Shown here piece by piece: positions 26,669 through 36,171 of a stretch of DNA of 64,000 bases. The position numbers were made by a program, and so were the translations under genes. Each line of letters starts with the position of its first letter. The stretch's first letter is position 1. The stretch comes from Paracoccaceae bacterium. GTDB taxonomy: Bacteria; Pseudomonadota; Alphaproteobacteria; Rhodobacterales; Rhodobacteraceae. The notes beneath the pieces were generated by a model that saw nothing but the letters and a program-made list of their open reading frames with translations, did no database searches and was not told where the DNA came from. The DNA lies in NCBI GenBank assembly GCA_013214575.1, contig JABSSD010000027.1, forward strand, positions 1-64,000. The letters run 5' to 3'.

Positions 26669-27144
26669 AGACCATACATGTTACCGCCACAGTCAACGGC
26701 GACACCGTCGAATACCTATGTGACCCGCGTGAAACGCTGCTGGACGTTCTGCGCGACCGTCTGAACCTGACCGGCGCCAAGGAAGGCTGCGGCACCGGCG
26801 ATTGCGGTGCCTGCTCGGTCACTGTGGATGGTCGGTTGGTCTGCTCCTGCCTGATACTGGGGGTCGAGGCCGAGGGTAAGACGATCACCACTGTCGAAGG
26901 TATGGCAGATGGCGAAACCCTGCACCCGTTGCAGAAAAAATTCATCGAATACGCCGCCTTACAATGTGGAATTTGCACCCCCGGCATTCTGGTGGCAGCA
27001 AAATCGCTGCTTGAAAAGAACCCGGATCCCACCGAGACCGAGGTGCGCTATTGGTTGGCTGGCAACCTGTGCCGCTGCACCGGCTATGACAAAATCATTC
27101 GCGCAGTACTGGATACAGCTGCAGACATGCGGGAGGCTTCCTAA
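26665..27144 (+). CDS. Molybdenum hydroxylase 2Fe-2S subunit (CoxS/CutS type)
   Basis: A 159-residue protein with two 2Fe-2S clusters. The ferredoxin-like N-terminal cluster uses CGTGDCGAC and the later CSC; the C-terminal four-helix cluster uses CGICTPG and CRCTGY. This is the standard small subunit that carries electrons from the molybdopterin to FAD. It overlaps the preceding gene by ATGA and the following one by a single shared base (TAATG). Nothing is missing from the cysteine set. Confidence 0.95.
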   Translation: MKTIHVTATVNGDTVEYLCDPRETLLDVLRDRLNLTGAKEGCGTGDCGACSVTVDGRLVCSCLILGVEAEGKTITTVEGMADGETLHPLQKKFIEYAALQCGICTPGILVAAKSLLEKNPDPTETEVRYWLAGNLCRCTGYDKIIRAVLDTAADMREAS

Positions 27145-29396
27145 TGGCTTTGGACGATCACAAAACCACTGGTTTTAAATTTATTGGCACCCGCCCTGAC
27201 CGCCCCGACGGGTTGGACAAGGTCACCGGACGGGCGCTTTTTGGCGCCGATGCCCAGGCCCCAGGCATGTTGCACGGAGCCATTGTTCGCAGCCCCCATG
27301 CCCATGCCCGAATTCTGCGCATTGATACGACAGCGGCCGAGGCTCTGGAGGGTGTCAAAGCCGTGGTCACCCGGGCGGATTTTGCGACGGGCCTGTCAGG
27401 CGAATTTGGCTTTGTGCTGGAAAACGTCATGGCCGGAGATAGGGCACTCTATGATGGCCATGCGGTTGCCGCCGTTGCCGCAAGTTCGGCGCTGATCGCC
27501 CGGGATGCCGCCAAGCTGGTCCAGGTTGACTATGAAATCCTGCCCCATGTGACCGATGTGGATGCCGCCATGGTTGATGACGCACCGGTGCTGAACGACA
27601 CTTATGCAGATGCCACGGTTCCCGCCGGTCTTCACCCGAATGTGGTGCGCTATCACGAGAGTGGTCACGGCGATGTCGAGGCCGGGTTTGCCGCTGCCGA
27701 TCTGATTGTTGAGGACAGCTTTAAAACCGAAGCCACCCATCAGGGCTATATCGAGCCGCATGCCTGTCTTGCCACTCTGGGCGCTGATGGCAAAGGCGAG
27801 TTGTGGTGCACCACCCAGGGCCACTGGATTGCCCAGAAGACCTGCGCCGCCCTGGTTGGCATCGACACCTCGCAACTGCGGGTCACCGCTTCGGAAATCG
27901 GCGGCGGTTTTGGCGGTAAAACCACGGTGTTTATCGAGCCCGTCGCCCTGGCCTTGTCCCGCAAAGCCAACCGGCCCGTCAAAATTGTGATGAACCGGTC
28001 TGAGGTGTTTCGCGCCACCGGGCCGACCTCATCAACCTCGATGGATGTCAAAATTGGCATGATGAAGGACGGCACCATCACTGCGGCTCAGGGCGTTTTC
28101 AGGTTGCAGGGTGGCGCCTTCCCCGGCGCTCCCATGGAATTCTCTGCCATGTGTGCCTTTGCCCCCTATAATCTGGAGAACGTCAAACAGGTCGGTTACG
28201 ACGTCATTTCCAACCGTCCCAAACAGGCAGCTTATCGCGCGCCCGGCGCCCCTATGGCCTCGTTTGCCGTTGAATCGGTGATTGATGATTTGTGCAAGCA
28301 ACTGGGGCTGGACCCAATTGATACCCGCCTGAAAAATGCCGCGCGTGAGGGAACCAAGGCGTCGTATGGCCCTCGTTTCCAGCGCATCGGACTGGTTGAA
28401 ACGCTTGAGGCCGCCAAGGCGCACCCACATTACACGGCGCCGTTGAAACCTGGCCAGGGTCGCGGCGTGTCCTGCGGGTTTTGGTTTAACCACGGCGGCG
28501 AAACCTCTGTCAGTCTTGCGCTTTCTGAGGATGGCACCTGCCAGATTTCAGTTGGAACGCCGGATATTGGCGGCTCGCGCGCTTCAATGGCGCTGATGGC
28601 TGCCGAAGTTCTGGGCATCGCTTACGAAAACTTCCGGGTCACCGTCGCCGACACCGCAACGCTGGGGTATAATGATGTCTCCCACGGCAGCCGGGTGACC
28701 TATGCATCCGGCCTTGCCACAATCAAAGCGGCGCAGGACGCTGTTGCCAAACTGTGCAAACGGGCGGCTGCCAAATGGGGCATTCCTGAGGATGCAGTGT
28801 ATTGGGAGGATGGCTTTGCCAAACCTTCGGGCGCCAATGCCGGCAATTTCGATCCCATTCCACTGGCAGAGATCACCAAAGACATGGGCTCTACCGGTGG
28901 TCCGATTTCCGGCCATTTCGAGGCCACGCCAGAAGGCGCCGGAGTGTCCTTTGGCACCCATATCGTTGACGCCGAAGTGGACCCTGAAACCGGCAAAACC
29001 GCCGTGGTTCGCTACACTGTCATTCAGGACGCCGGCAAGGCGATCCATCCGACCTACGTGGAGGGCCAGTTTCAGGGGGGCGCCGCGCAGGGTATCGGCT
29101 GGGCGCTGAACGAGGAATATGTCTACGGCGAAGATGGCCGCCTGCAGAATTCGATCTTTCTGGATTACCGGGTGCCGGTGGCCTCGGATCTGCCAATGAT
29201 CGACACGGTGATTGTTGAAGTTCCGAACCCTGGCCACCCCTACGGTGTGCGCGGTGTCGGCGAGACCGGGATTGTGCCGCCTCTGGCGGCAATTGCCAAC
29301 GCGGTTTCAGCGGCAGCCGGGGTGCGTTTGCGGCATCTGCCGATGTCGCCACCGCGGATCCTGCGGGCGCTGAGGGCGCAGGCAAGTGAGGGTTGA
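27144..29396 (+). CDS. Molybdenum hydroxylase large subunit (xanthine dehydrogenase family, molybdopterin-binding)
   Basis: A 750-residue catalytic subunit holding the Mo-molybdopterin cytosine dinucleotide cofactor. The GGGFGGKT loop lies near residue 254, the active-site loop reads AAYRAPGAPMAS, and the catalytic Glu is in GVRGVGETGIVPP near the end. The loop is neither the AYXCSFR of true CO dehydrogenases nor the AYRGAGR of form II proteins, so CO is an unlikely substrate. An N-heterocycle, aldehyde or CoA-bound aromatic is more probable. It overlaps the MoaD-like gene by 11 bases. No XdhC/MocA-like maturation gene lies in the operon. Confidence 0.93.
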   Translation: MALDDHKTTGFKFIGTRPDRPDGLDKVTGRALFGADAQAPGMLHGAIVRSPHAHARILRIDTTAAEALEGVKAVVTRADFATGLSGEFGFVLENVMAGDRALYDGHAVAAVAASSALIARDAAKLVQVDYEILPHVTDVDAAMVDDAPVLNDTYADATVPAGLHPNVVRYHESGHGDVEAGFAAADLIVEDSFKTEATHQGYIEPHACLATLGADGKGELWCTTQGHWIAQKTCAALVGIDTSQLRVTASEIGGGFGGKTTVFIEPVALALSRKANRPVKIVMNRSEVFRATGPTSSTSMDVKIGMMKDGTITAAQGVFRLQGGAFPGAPMEFSAMCAFAPYNLENVKQVGYDVISNRPKQAAYRAPGAPMASFAVESVIDDLCKQLGLDPIDTRLKNAAREGTKASYGPRFQRIGLVETLEAAKAHPHYTAPLKPGQGRGVSCGFWFNHGGETSVSLALSEDGTCQISVGTPDIGGSRASMALMAAEVLGIAYENFRVTVADTATLGYNDVSHGSRVTYASGLATIKAAQDAVAKLCKRAAAKWGIPEDAVYWEDGFAKPSGANAGNFDPIPLAEITKDMGSTGGPISGHFEATPEGAGVSFGTHIVDAEVDPETGKTAVVRYTVIQDAGKAIHPTYVEGQFQGGAAQGIGWALNEEYVYGEDGRLQNSIFLDYRVPVASDLPMIDTVIVEVPNPGHPYGVRGVGETGIVPPLAAIANAVSAAAGVRLRHLPMSPPRILRALRAQASEG

Positions 29397-29634
29397 GGTC
29401 CATCTCTGGTCAGGCTTACGCAGCCTGACCGGCGGGCTGGAAAAAGTATCGGTCGAGGCCGCCAGCACCGGAGAATTACTGGCGGCCCTGGCCAGAGATT
29501 ACCCGCAATTGGCGCCGGTGATTGATGCCGGGGTCTCGGTCGCGGTGGACGGGCGCATCATTGCATCCAGTCTGACCGAACCGCTTGGGCCGGACAATGA
29601 GATCTATTTGATGCAACGCTTGAAAGGCGGCTAA
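29386..29634 (+). CDS. MoaD/ThiS family sulfur-carrier protein
   Basis: An 82-residue ubiquitin-fold protein ending in the required diglycine (RLKGG), which is adenylated and thiocarboxylated during molybdopterin synthesis. Start is GTG 29386, inside the end of the large subunit gene. Placing a MoaD-like carrier as the last gene of a molybdenum hydroxylase operon suggests it supplies sulfur for this enzyme's cofactor or its maturation rather than general MoCo synthesis (inference). A MoaE partner is not present in the window. Confidence 0.85.
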   Translation: MRVEVHLWSGLRSLTGGLEKVSVEAASTGELLAALARDYPQLAPVIDAGVSVAVDGRIIASSLTEPLGPDNEIYLMQRLKGG

Positions 29635-29693
29635 TCCTTGGGGCGCGGCCCCAAACCCCGGGATATTTTCAGCCAGATGAAAGTGGATCAAAG

Positions 29694-29727
29694 AAAAAGC
29701 CCGCCGAGTTGATCGGCGGGCTTTTTT
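29694..29727. terminator. Bidirectional terminator between MoaD-like and RND genes
   Basis: Perfect 10-bp stem AGCCCGCCGA / TCGGCGGGCT with a 5-base loop. It has an A-run on the left flank and a T-run on the right flank, so it works for both converging operons. Confidence 0.95.
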
Positions 29728-29747
29728 ATTGGTGATCAGTGATGTGG

Positions 29748-32700
29748 TTATTCTGCGGCTGTCTCCGTTTTTGCAGTGCCTTTGGCCCACTCCCTTAGGC
29801 CTTGCATAAAGGCGTAGAGAACCGGGATAAGAATGACCCCAACAACGGTGGCCATCAGCATTCCCCCGAACACCGCGACCCCGATGGCCTTTTGGCTGGC
29901 AGCACCGGCCCCCGAGGCAATCAGCAGTGGCACCACCCCCAGCAGGAAGGAAAAGGCCGTCATCATCACCGCTCTGAAACGCTGGCGACCGGCCTCATGT
30001 GCGGCCTCTTTGATCGACAGCCCGGCGGCGCGGCGCTCCATTGCAAATTCGACAATAAGAATACCGTTCTTTGCCGCCATACCAATCAACATGATCATGC
30101 CAATCTGGGTGTAGAGGTTGATATCACTTCCGGTGATGGCAACCGCAACAACGGCGCCAAACATCGCCACGATCACCGAGAGCAGAATGGCCACCGGCAT
30201 GGTCCAACTCTCGTATTGGGCCACAAGGAACAGATAGGTGAACAGGACCGCCATGCCCAGAATGACGACCACCATGCCTGAGGAGGACAGCTGTTGCTGC
30301 GCGGTGCCGGTCCACTCAAAGCTGTAGCCCGGCGGCAATGCGGTGGCGGCCTCTTGCTGCATCACCCGGATCGCATCGCCGGTGGACAATCCAGCGGCGG
30401 GCACCGCCGTCACCGTCGCCGAGCGGAACATATTATGGCGCTTCAGGATGACCGGCCCCAGGATGTTATCCACATCGATCAAAGTCGAGAGCGGAACCAT
30501 TTTTCCACCCTGCGAGCGAACATAGAGGTTGCCGATATCCTCTATCTTATCGCGGTAGGAGCCATCGGCCTGAACCATCACCCGGTAAACACGACCAAAG
30601 AGGTTGAAATCATTGATGTAATACGATCCCAAATGGGCCTGCATGGTCAAGAAAACCTCGGCAATTGAGACATCCAGAGTTTTGGCTTTCTCCCGGTCCA
30701 GATCAACATACACCTGTGGCACATTGGCCCGGAACGTGGTGTAGGACTGGCCAATTTCGTCGCGCTGATTGGCTGCATAGACCAAAGATCCAACGGCGGC
30801 GGCCAGATCCTGAGGCGTTCCGCCAGCCGTTTGCTGCACCTCCATTTCGACGCCGGCTGACATGCCAAGACCCGAAATCGGTGGCGGGTTGAACGCCACG
30901 ATGCTGGCGGCGGCCTCGCCGTTGGCGATACCATACACTTGGCTCAGAATGGCGGTCGGGCCAAGGTCCGGCGTTGGCCGCTCATCCCAGGGGTCCAGGT
31001 TGATGATGATCATGGCGCCATTGGCACTGGCCCCATTCAGCATGCTGAACCCGTTGACCAGAATAGTGCTGCGCACCCCCGGGATCTCTTCGATCTGTTC
31101 ATTGACCCGTTTGGTCACCACTTCGGTGCGCCCCAGTGCTGCGGCATCGGGGAGCTGGATATCGACAAACAGATAGCCGTTGTCCTCGGCAGGCAGAAAC
31201 CCTTTGGAGGTTACCCCAAAAATGGTGCCTGTGCCCGCGTACATAGCCAGCACGATCGCCACTGCCAAAAACGGCCACCTGAGCAACCGGCTCACAATAC
31301 CAAGATATCCGGTCCGCAGGGCATCAATTGCGCGCTCGAATTTGGCAAGCACCCCGGTTGGCGGCCCAGATCGGGCCTTGAGCACCAGCCCACACAGGGC
31401 TGGCGACAGGGTCAGAGCATTGATCGACGAGATCACAACAGCCACCGAAATGGTCACCGCAAATTGCGAAAACAACTCGCCGGTGATCCCCGGCATAAAG
31501 GTGACCGGCACAAAAACGGCCAGCAGGACCAGCGTTGTTGCAATCACCGGGCCGGTGATCTGACCCATCGCCTTGCGGGTCGCTTCTCGCGGTTCCAGGC
31601 CTTCTTCGGCGATCAAACGCTCGACGTTTTCCACCACAATAATGGCGTCATCCACCACGATGCCAATGGCCAGGACCAGGGCAAACAACGAGATTGTATT
31701 GAGCGACATGTCCAGCAAAAGCAAAAATGCGAAGGTGCCGATCAGGGAGACCGGGATCGCCACCATAGGAATGATGGTGGCCCGCCATGAGCCCAGGAAA
31801 ACAAAGACCACGGAGACAACCAAAGCAAAGGCAAGAATCAGTGTCGACATAACATCCGAAAGAGATTGCTCCACGAAATCAGTGGTGTTGAACGGTACCG
31901 AATAGATCACGTCGTCCGGAAAAGCCGTTGCCAACCGGTCCAATTCTGCCAAAACGGCTGCGGAAACAGCCAGCGCGTTGGCGCCGGGTGCTTGATAAAC
32001 CGCAAGGATGGTGGCTTTACTGCCGTCATAAAACCCTGAGTTGTTGTAGTTCGATGCCCCTAATTCCACCGTCGCCACGTCCTTAACACGTACCATGCTG
32101 CCGGCCTCGCCCGTTCTGATGACGATATCACCAAATTCTTCAACCGATGTCAGCCGTCCTTTGGACTTGATGGTGTACTGAAAGGTTTGATCGCCTGGGA
32201 CCGGTGGCGCACCAATCTGGCCAGCCGAGACTTCCAGGTTCTGCTCTTTTACAGAATTGATAAGATCCCCCGGGGTAATGCCCAAAGCGGCCATTTTCTC
32301 AGGGTTCATCCAAATGCGCATCGAATAGCTGAGCGTGTTAAGAATATCAGCCTTACCAACACCAGCAACGCGGCTCAGCGCGTCCTTGATATTGATCTCG
32401 GCATAATTGGACAGAAACAGATCGTCATAAGTGCCGTTTGGCGAGGTGAGGGTTGCGACCAACAACATGTTGGTCGAACTTTTCTGCGTCACAACTCCCG
32501 AGGATGTCACCTCTGTTGGCAGGCCGGACAATGCCTGTGCGACCCGGTTTTGCACGTTAACCGAGGCAATATCGGGGTCGGTGCCGACTTCAAAAGTGAC
32601 AGAAAGAGAATAGCCGCCAGTGTCTGACGAGCTTGACGACATATAGATCATGTCATCAACGCCGTTCACCTGCGCCTCAATGGGGGCCGCGACGCTTTTC

Positions 32701-32876
32701 TCGACGGTTTCAGCATTGGCACCGGTGTAATTGGCGGTGACGCTGACCACCGGTGGGGTGATATCAGGGAACTGAGAGACCGGCAGAGCCGTGTAGGCAA
32801 TCAGCCCCATGATGGTCAGCACCATGGAAATCACGATCGCAAATTTGGGTCGCGAAATGAACAAGGATGAGAACAT
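29748..32876 (-). CDS. RND family efflux transporter (HAE1/AcrB type)
   Basis: A 1042-residue inner-membrane proton-driven pump. It begins MFSSLFISRPKFAIVISMVL and shows the two large periplasmic loops after helices 1 and 7. The proton-relay motif GIVVDDAIIVVENVERL lies near residue 405, and the internal repeat is typical of AcrB-like HAE1 proteins, which expel drugs, detergents or other hydrophobics. The adaptor gene lies three bases upstream in the same operon. No outer-membrane factor is encoded nearby, so a shared TolC-like channel is presumed. Confidence 0.95.
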   Translation of the reverse strand: MFSSLFISRPKFAIVISMVLTIMGLIAYTALPVSQFPDITPPVVSVTANYTGANAETVEKSVAAPIEAQVNGVDDMIYMSSSSSDTGGYSLSVTFEVGTDPDIASVNVQNRVAQALSGLPTEVTSSGVVTQKSSTNMLLVATLTSPNGTYDDLFLSNYAEINIKDALSRVAGVGKADILNTLSYSMRIWMNPEKMAALGITPGDLINSVKEQNLEVSAGQIGAPPVPGDQTFQYTIKSKGRLTSVEEFGDIVIRTGEAGSMVRVKDVATVELGASNYNNSGFYDGSKATILAVYQAPGANALAVSAAVLAELDRLATAFPDDVIYSVPFNTTDFVEQSLSDVMSTLILAFALVVSVVFVFLGSWRATIIPMVAIPVSLIGTFAFLLLLDMSLNTISLFALVLAIGIVVDDAIIVVENVERLIAEEGLEPREATRKAMGQITGPVIATTLVLLAVFVPVTFMPGITGELFSQFAVTISVAVVISSINALTLSPALCGLVLKARSGPPTGVLAKFERAIDALRTGYLGIVSRLLRWPFLAVAIVLAMYAGTGTIFGVTSKGFLPAEDNGYLFVDIQLPDAAALGRTEVVTKRVNEQIEEIPGVRSTILVNGFSMLNGASANGAMIIINLDPWDERPTPDLGPTAILSQVYGIANGEAAASIVAFNPPPISGLGMSAGVEMEVQQTAGGTPQDLAAAVGSLVYAANQRDEIGQSYTTFRANVPQVYVDLDREKAKTLDVSIAEVFLTMQAHLGSYYINDFNLFGRVYRVMVQADGSYRDKIEDIGNLYVRSQGGKMVPLSTLIDVDNILGPVILKRHNMFRSATVTAVPAAGLSTGDAIRVMQQEAATALPPGYSFEWTGTAQQQLSSSGMVVVILGMAVLFTYLFLVAQYESWTMPVAILLSVIVAMFGAVVAVAITGSDINLYTQIGMIMLIGMAAKNGILIVEFAMERRAAGLSIKEAAHEAGRQRFRAVMMTAFSFLLGVVPLLIASGAGAASQKAIGVAVFGGMLMATVVGVILIPVLYAFMQGLREWAKGTAKTETAAE

Positions 32877-32879
32877 GAT

Positions 32880-34040
32880 CTATTCTCCAGCTTGTCTGGC
32901 GAGCACGGGATCGACTTTGGCACCGGGACGGATCCGTTGCAGGCCTTCGACAACCACTGTCTCACCGTCGCTCAGACCCTCCAGCACGATAATGCCAATG
33001 CCAACAACATCGCCGGTCTTTATGTAGCGCTGTTGCACCAGCTGCTGATCGTCAACCACCAGCACAAAGGTTCCCTGTTGATCCCGTTGAATCGCGGCTT
33101 GGCTGATAATAATTCGGTCGACTGTTTTTTGGGATTCCAGCCCAACCGTCAAATACGACCCATCAATAATCCAGCGGTTGGCGTTTTCAAATTTTGCGCG
33201 CACCGTGATCGAGCCGGTGGCCGGGTCAATACGGTTATCGGCAAAGGCAATTCTACCACGCTCTTCCAAATCCTTGCCATTGGGCAGCACTACAAAAACT
33301 TCGATCAGTCTTTTCTGCTCTTGTTCGGTGTCTGCCTCCTGCTGGATCTTTTGCAAAATGTTCACATACTGCTTTTCGTTCAGCGCAAAGGACACGTAAA
33401 TCGGCGCCTCTCGCACCAGGTTCACCAAGGAACGGCTGGTCGGTCCGACCACATCACCGACGCTCACTTCGATGCGGCCGATGCGGCCGGAAAAAGGGGC
33501 GTGAATTTCGGTATAGCTCAGATCCAGATCGGCTTGTTGAATGGCCGCCTTGGCTGATTGCACCTGCGCCTCAGCCACTTTTTCATTAGCCCGTGAGATA
33601 TCGCGCTCGGCCACGGAAACGGCACCGCGGTTCATCAGCTCCTCTTTGCGGGCAAGGTCCAGCGATGTCAGTTGCAGATTGGCCTCTGCCTTGGCCAGAT
33701 CAGCCCTGCGCGCCTCAAGCGTTGCCTCATAGGCGCTCCGCTCGATCCGGAACATCAGGTCGCCTTCCTGCACGTCCGATCCGTCCGCGACCAGTACCTC
33801 TTCGAGAAAGCCACTGACGCGTGCAATGACATCGACCTTGTCGATCGCTTCGCCGCGGCCAATGAAGGTTACAGAATCCCGCAATGGCTTGGTCAGCGCC
33901 GCCATCACAGAAACTTTTGGTGGCGCCGCCGCCTGCGCCAGGACGATCGGCGCGGCACTCAGGGTCAAAGCCGTGCTCAGCAGCACAATTTTTGCAAAAC
34001 CTCTGCGGTTTGATCTCAATGGGCTAACGATTTTTCTCAT
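32880..34040 (-). CDS. RND efflux periplasmic adaptor (membrane fusion protein)
   Basis: A 386-residue HlyD/AcrA-type adaptor bridging the RND pump to an outer-membrane channel. A signal-like N-terminus (KIVLLSTALTLSAAPIVLAQA) is followed by the biotinyl-lipoyl half-motif DKVDVIARVSGFLEEVLVADGSDVQ, a coiled-coil hairpin (about 110-180) and the second half-motif YTEIHAPFSGRIGR. I start at ATG 34040, with GGAG/GAGG upstream, rather than 45 bases earlier. It is the first gene of the pump operon. No lipoprotein cysteine is seen at the signal junction. Confidence 0.93.
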   Translation of the reverse strand: MRKIVSPLRSNRRGFAKIVLLSTALTLSAAPIVLAQAAAPPKVSVMAALTKPLRDSVTFIGRGEAIDKVDVIARVSGFLEEVLVADGSDVQEGDLMFRIERSAYEATLEARRADLAKAEANLQLTSLDLARKEELMNRGAVSVAERDISRANEKVAEAQVQSAKAAIQQADLDLSYTEIHAPFSGRIGRIEVSVGDVVGPTSRSLVNLVREAPIYVSFALNEKQYVNILQKIQQEADTEQEQKRLIEVFVVLPNGKDLEERGRIAFADNRIDPATGSITVRAKFENANRWIIDGSYLTVGLESQKTVDRIIISQAAIQRDQQGTFVLVVDDQQLVQQRYIKTGDVVGIGIIVLEGLSDGETVVVEGLQRIRPGAKVDPVLARQAGE

Positions 34041-34218
34041 TACTGCGCCTCTCCTTTGGTATCCAACAGGCGGCAGCCCATTCATTCAAAAGGAATGTTT
34101 TAGATACACGGAATCAATTTATCCCATAATTACCGAGCCAGCAGACAACCGCAAGAAACCAGATCCACGGATGAGAAGAAATCCTACGGCCGCCCCAAAG
34201 AAATTGGCGGAAAAACTC

Positions 34219-35739
34219 TCATTTCACAACCAATTGGCGCAGTTCGTTCTTGATGACCTTGCCATAGTTGTTTTTGGGCAAAGCCGTCAGCACCACATAT
34301 TCTTTTGGACGCTTGAAGCGGGCGATATTGGCGATGCAAAGGGCATCCAGCATGGCCAGATCCACAGGCTGACCGTCAACAGGTACAATGCACGCAACAA
34401 CCTCTTCGCCCCACTCCGCATGTGGCCGCCCCACAACCGCGACTTCGGCGACGCCAGGATGACCCAACAAGACCTCCTCTACCTCGCGCGGGTAGATGTT
34501 CGAGCCTCCGGAAATGATCATGTCCTTAGAGCGATCATGCAGCGTCAGAAAACCGTCTTCATCCAGTGCGCCCATGTCTCCGGTCCACAACCACCCATCC
34601 CGAATGGTTTGCGACGTTGCATCAGGATTGTTCCAGTAGCCAATCATCACCGCCGGGCCATGCACCACAATTTCCCCGATCTGCCCCACGGGCAGGGTTT
34701 TGCCGCGTTGATCCACTACTGATACACGGCTGACCATCTGCTGTCGGCCAACACTGGCCAATCTCTGGCGCCATCGGGGATGGCTTCGGTCGGCGACGGT
34801 GTCGCGCGGCAGCACGGTGATTGCCATCGGGCATTCGCCCTGACCATAGATCTGAACAAATCGAGGCCCGATGACCTCGACCGCCTCGGTGATATCAGCG
34901 AAATACATCGGCCCGCCGGCGTAAATCACATTCGCCAATCCGTCACCGGACCTGCCGCTGGCCTTGGCATAATCAACCATGCGCCGCACCATAGTTGGCG
35001 CCGCAAACATCGAGACCCGGTCAAACTGCGCAGCAAGATCAAAGATTTCCGGGGCATCAAAGCCACCGGAGGCAGGGCAAATATGCCGACTGCCCGCGAT
35101 CACATGCATAAAGTTGTAAATCCCTGCACCGTGGCTCATCGGGGCCGCATACAGCGTTGCATCGGCAGCGCAATGCGACCCGACCCCGGCAAGATATCCG
35201 GTGATCATCGCCATCATATTGCCGGCGCTGATCATGACGCCCTTGGGGCGGCCAGTGGTGCCCGATGTGTAGAACAGCCAGATCATATCCTTGGCTGACA
35301 GTGCCGCCGGTCTGGCCTGCTCAGGCGCCTCGTAAAGTCCTGAGAAACTCTCCTCGCCGGCAATAATCACCGCGTCGAGGCAGCGGGGTCTGACGGGTTC
35401 CAGTTCAGCTGCGTTTGAGGCCGAGGCGAACACCAGCCGGGCACCAGAATCCTCGATAATCCAAGCGGCCTCTTTGGCGTGAAGCTTGGCGTTGATCGGC
35501 GCCGCAACCGCTCCGGCCCACCAAATACCATACAGAGCCTCCAGATATTCGGTTCGGTTCTGCATCAGGATGGCCACAGGGTCGCCGACAGAAATCCCCC
35601 GTTCAACAAGCGCCCCGGCAATTGATGCGGCGCGGCGGGCGAAGGTACCATAATCGGCTGTTTGCTCGGTTCCGCAATACAGCGCCGGAGCTTCAGGACA
35701 GGTCTTTGCTGTGCTCAATAGCCATTCAGCCGGGTTCAT
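34219..35739 (-). CDS. AMP-forming acyl-CoA synthetase / ligase (FadD-like)
   Basis: A 506-residue member of the ANL adenylate-forming superfamily that activates a carboxylic acid with ATP and CoA. The P-loop is FYTSGTTGRPKGV, the A5 segment is YGQGECP, the aspartate motif is WLWTGDMG, the hinge is RSKDMIISGGSNIYPREVE, and the C-terminal catalytic Lys is in KNNYGKVIKNEL. The chain-length preference cannot be read. GAAGG precedes the ATG by seven bases. It stands alone, divergent from the dipeptidase operon. Confidence 0.9.
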   Translation of the reverse strand: MNPAEWLLSTAKTCPEAPALYCGTEQTADYGTFARRAASIAGALVERGISVGDPVAILMQNRTEYLEALYGIWWAGAVAAPINAKLHAKEAAWIIEDSGARLVFASASNAAELEPVRPRCLDAVIIAGEESFSGLYEAPEQARPAALSAKDMIWLFYTSGTTGRPKGVMISAGNMMAMITGYLAGVGSHCAADATLYAAPMSHGAGIYNFMHVIAGSRHICPASGGFDAPEIFDLAAQFDRVSMFAAPTMVRRMVDYAKASGRSGDGLANVIYAGGPMYFADITEAVEVIGPRFVQIYGQGECPMAITVLPRDTVADRSHPRWRQRLASVGRQQMVSRVSVVDQRGKTLPVGQIGEIVVHGPAVMIGYWNNPDATSQTIRDGWLWTGDMGALDEDGFLTLHDRSKDMIISGGSNIYPREVEEVLLGHPGVAEVAVVGRPHAEWGEEVVACIVPVDGQPVDLAMLDALCIANIARFKRPKEYVVLTALPKNNYGKVIKNELRQLVVK

Positions 35740-36171
35740 ATCAGTGCCTTCCAGTAGACTTCCCTGGTGTTTGTACTGTCAGGGAGCGGCCTGAAGTGTA
35801 GCCGCAGATCAGCCCCGAACAAGTGCCGACCGTCGTGCACCGCTGTTACCCCACGTCCAGTCGAGGCGGCGCCAGACTGCAAGGCGCTCTGTGGGGCCTC
35901 TATAGCGCCAGACTGAGAAATGACCGGCGCGGATCGTCCAATGATGCCCTGTGAAGGGGATTAATTTATTCTCCTTATTTCAATGCATTACAGTGTGAAT
36001 CTGGGAATGCGGGCCGCAATGGTCGCATAGCGCGCATTCCATGCTCATATTTCCCCCCTTACTGCTTGTAATTGGCTTGAATCCGCTTCACCTTCGCTTG
36101 CATACCAACAGAAACTGTCTCACCCTTTTGTGAAACAAAACCCACTGATGTCTCATCGCAGAGGATGACCA
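35740..36171. other. Divergent intergenic region with an 11-base direct repeat
   Basis: The 432 bases between the acyl-CoA synthetase and the dipeptidase have no convincing gene. GCGCCAGACTG occurs at 35869-35879 and again at 35905-35915, 36 bases apart. The stretch near 35960-36000 is AT-rich (TTAATTTATTCTCC) and is a likely promoter area. Confidence 0.4.

Noticed and set aside
27144-29396. Assignment as aerobic carbon monoxide dehydrogenase large subunit
   Set aside because: The catalytic loop lacks the Cys-bearing AYXCSFR motif required for CO oxidation.
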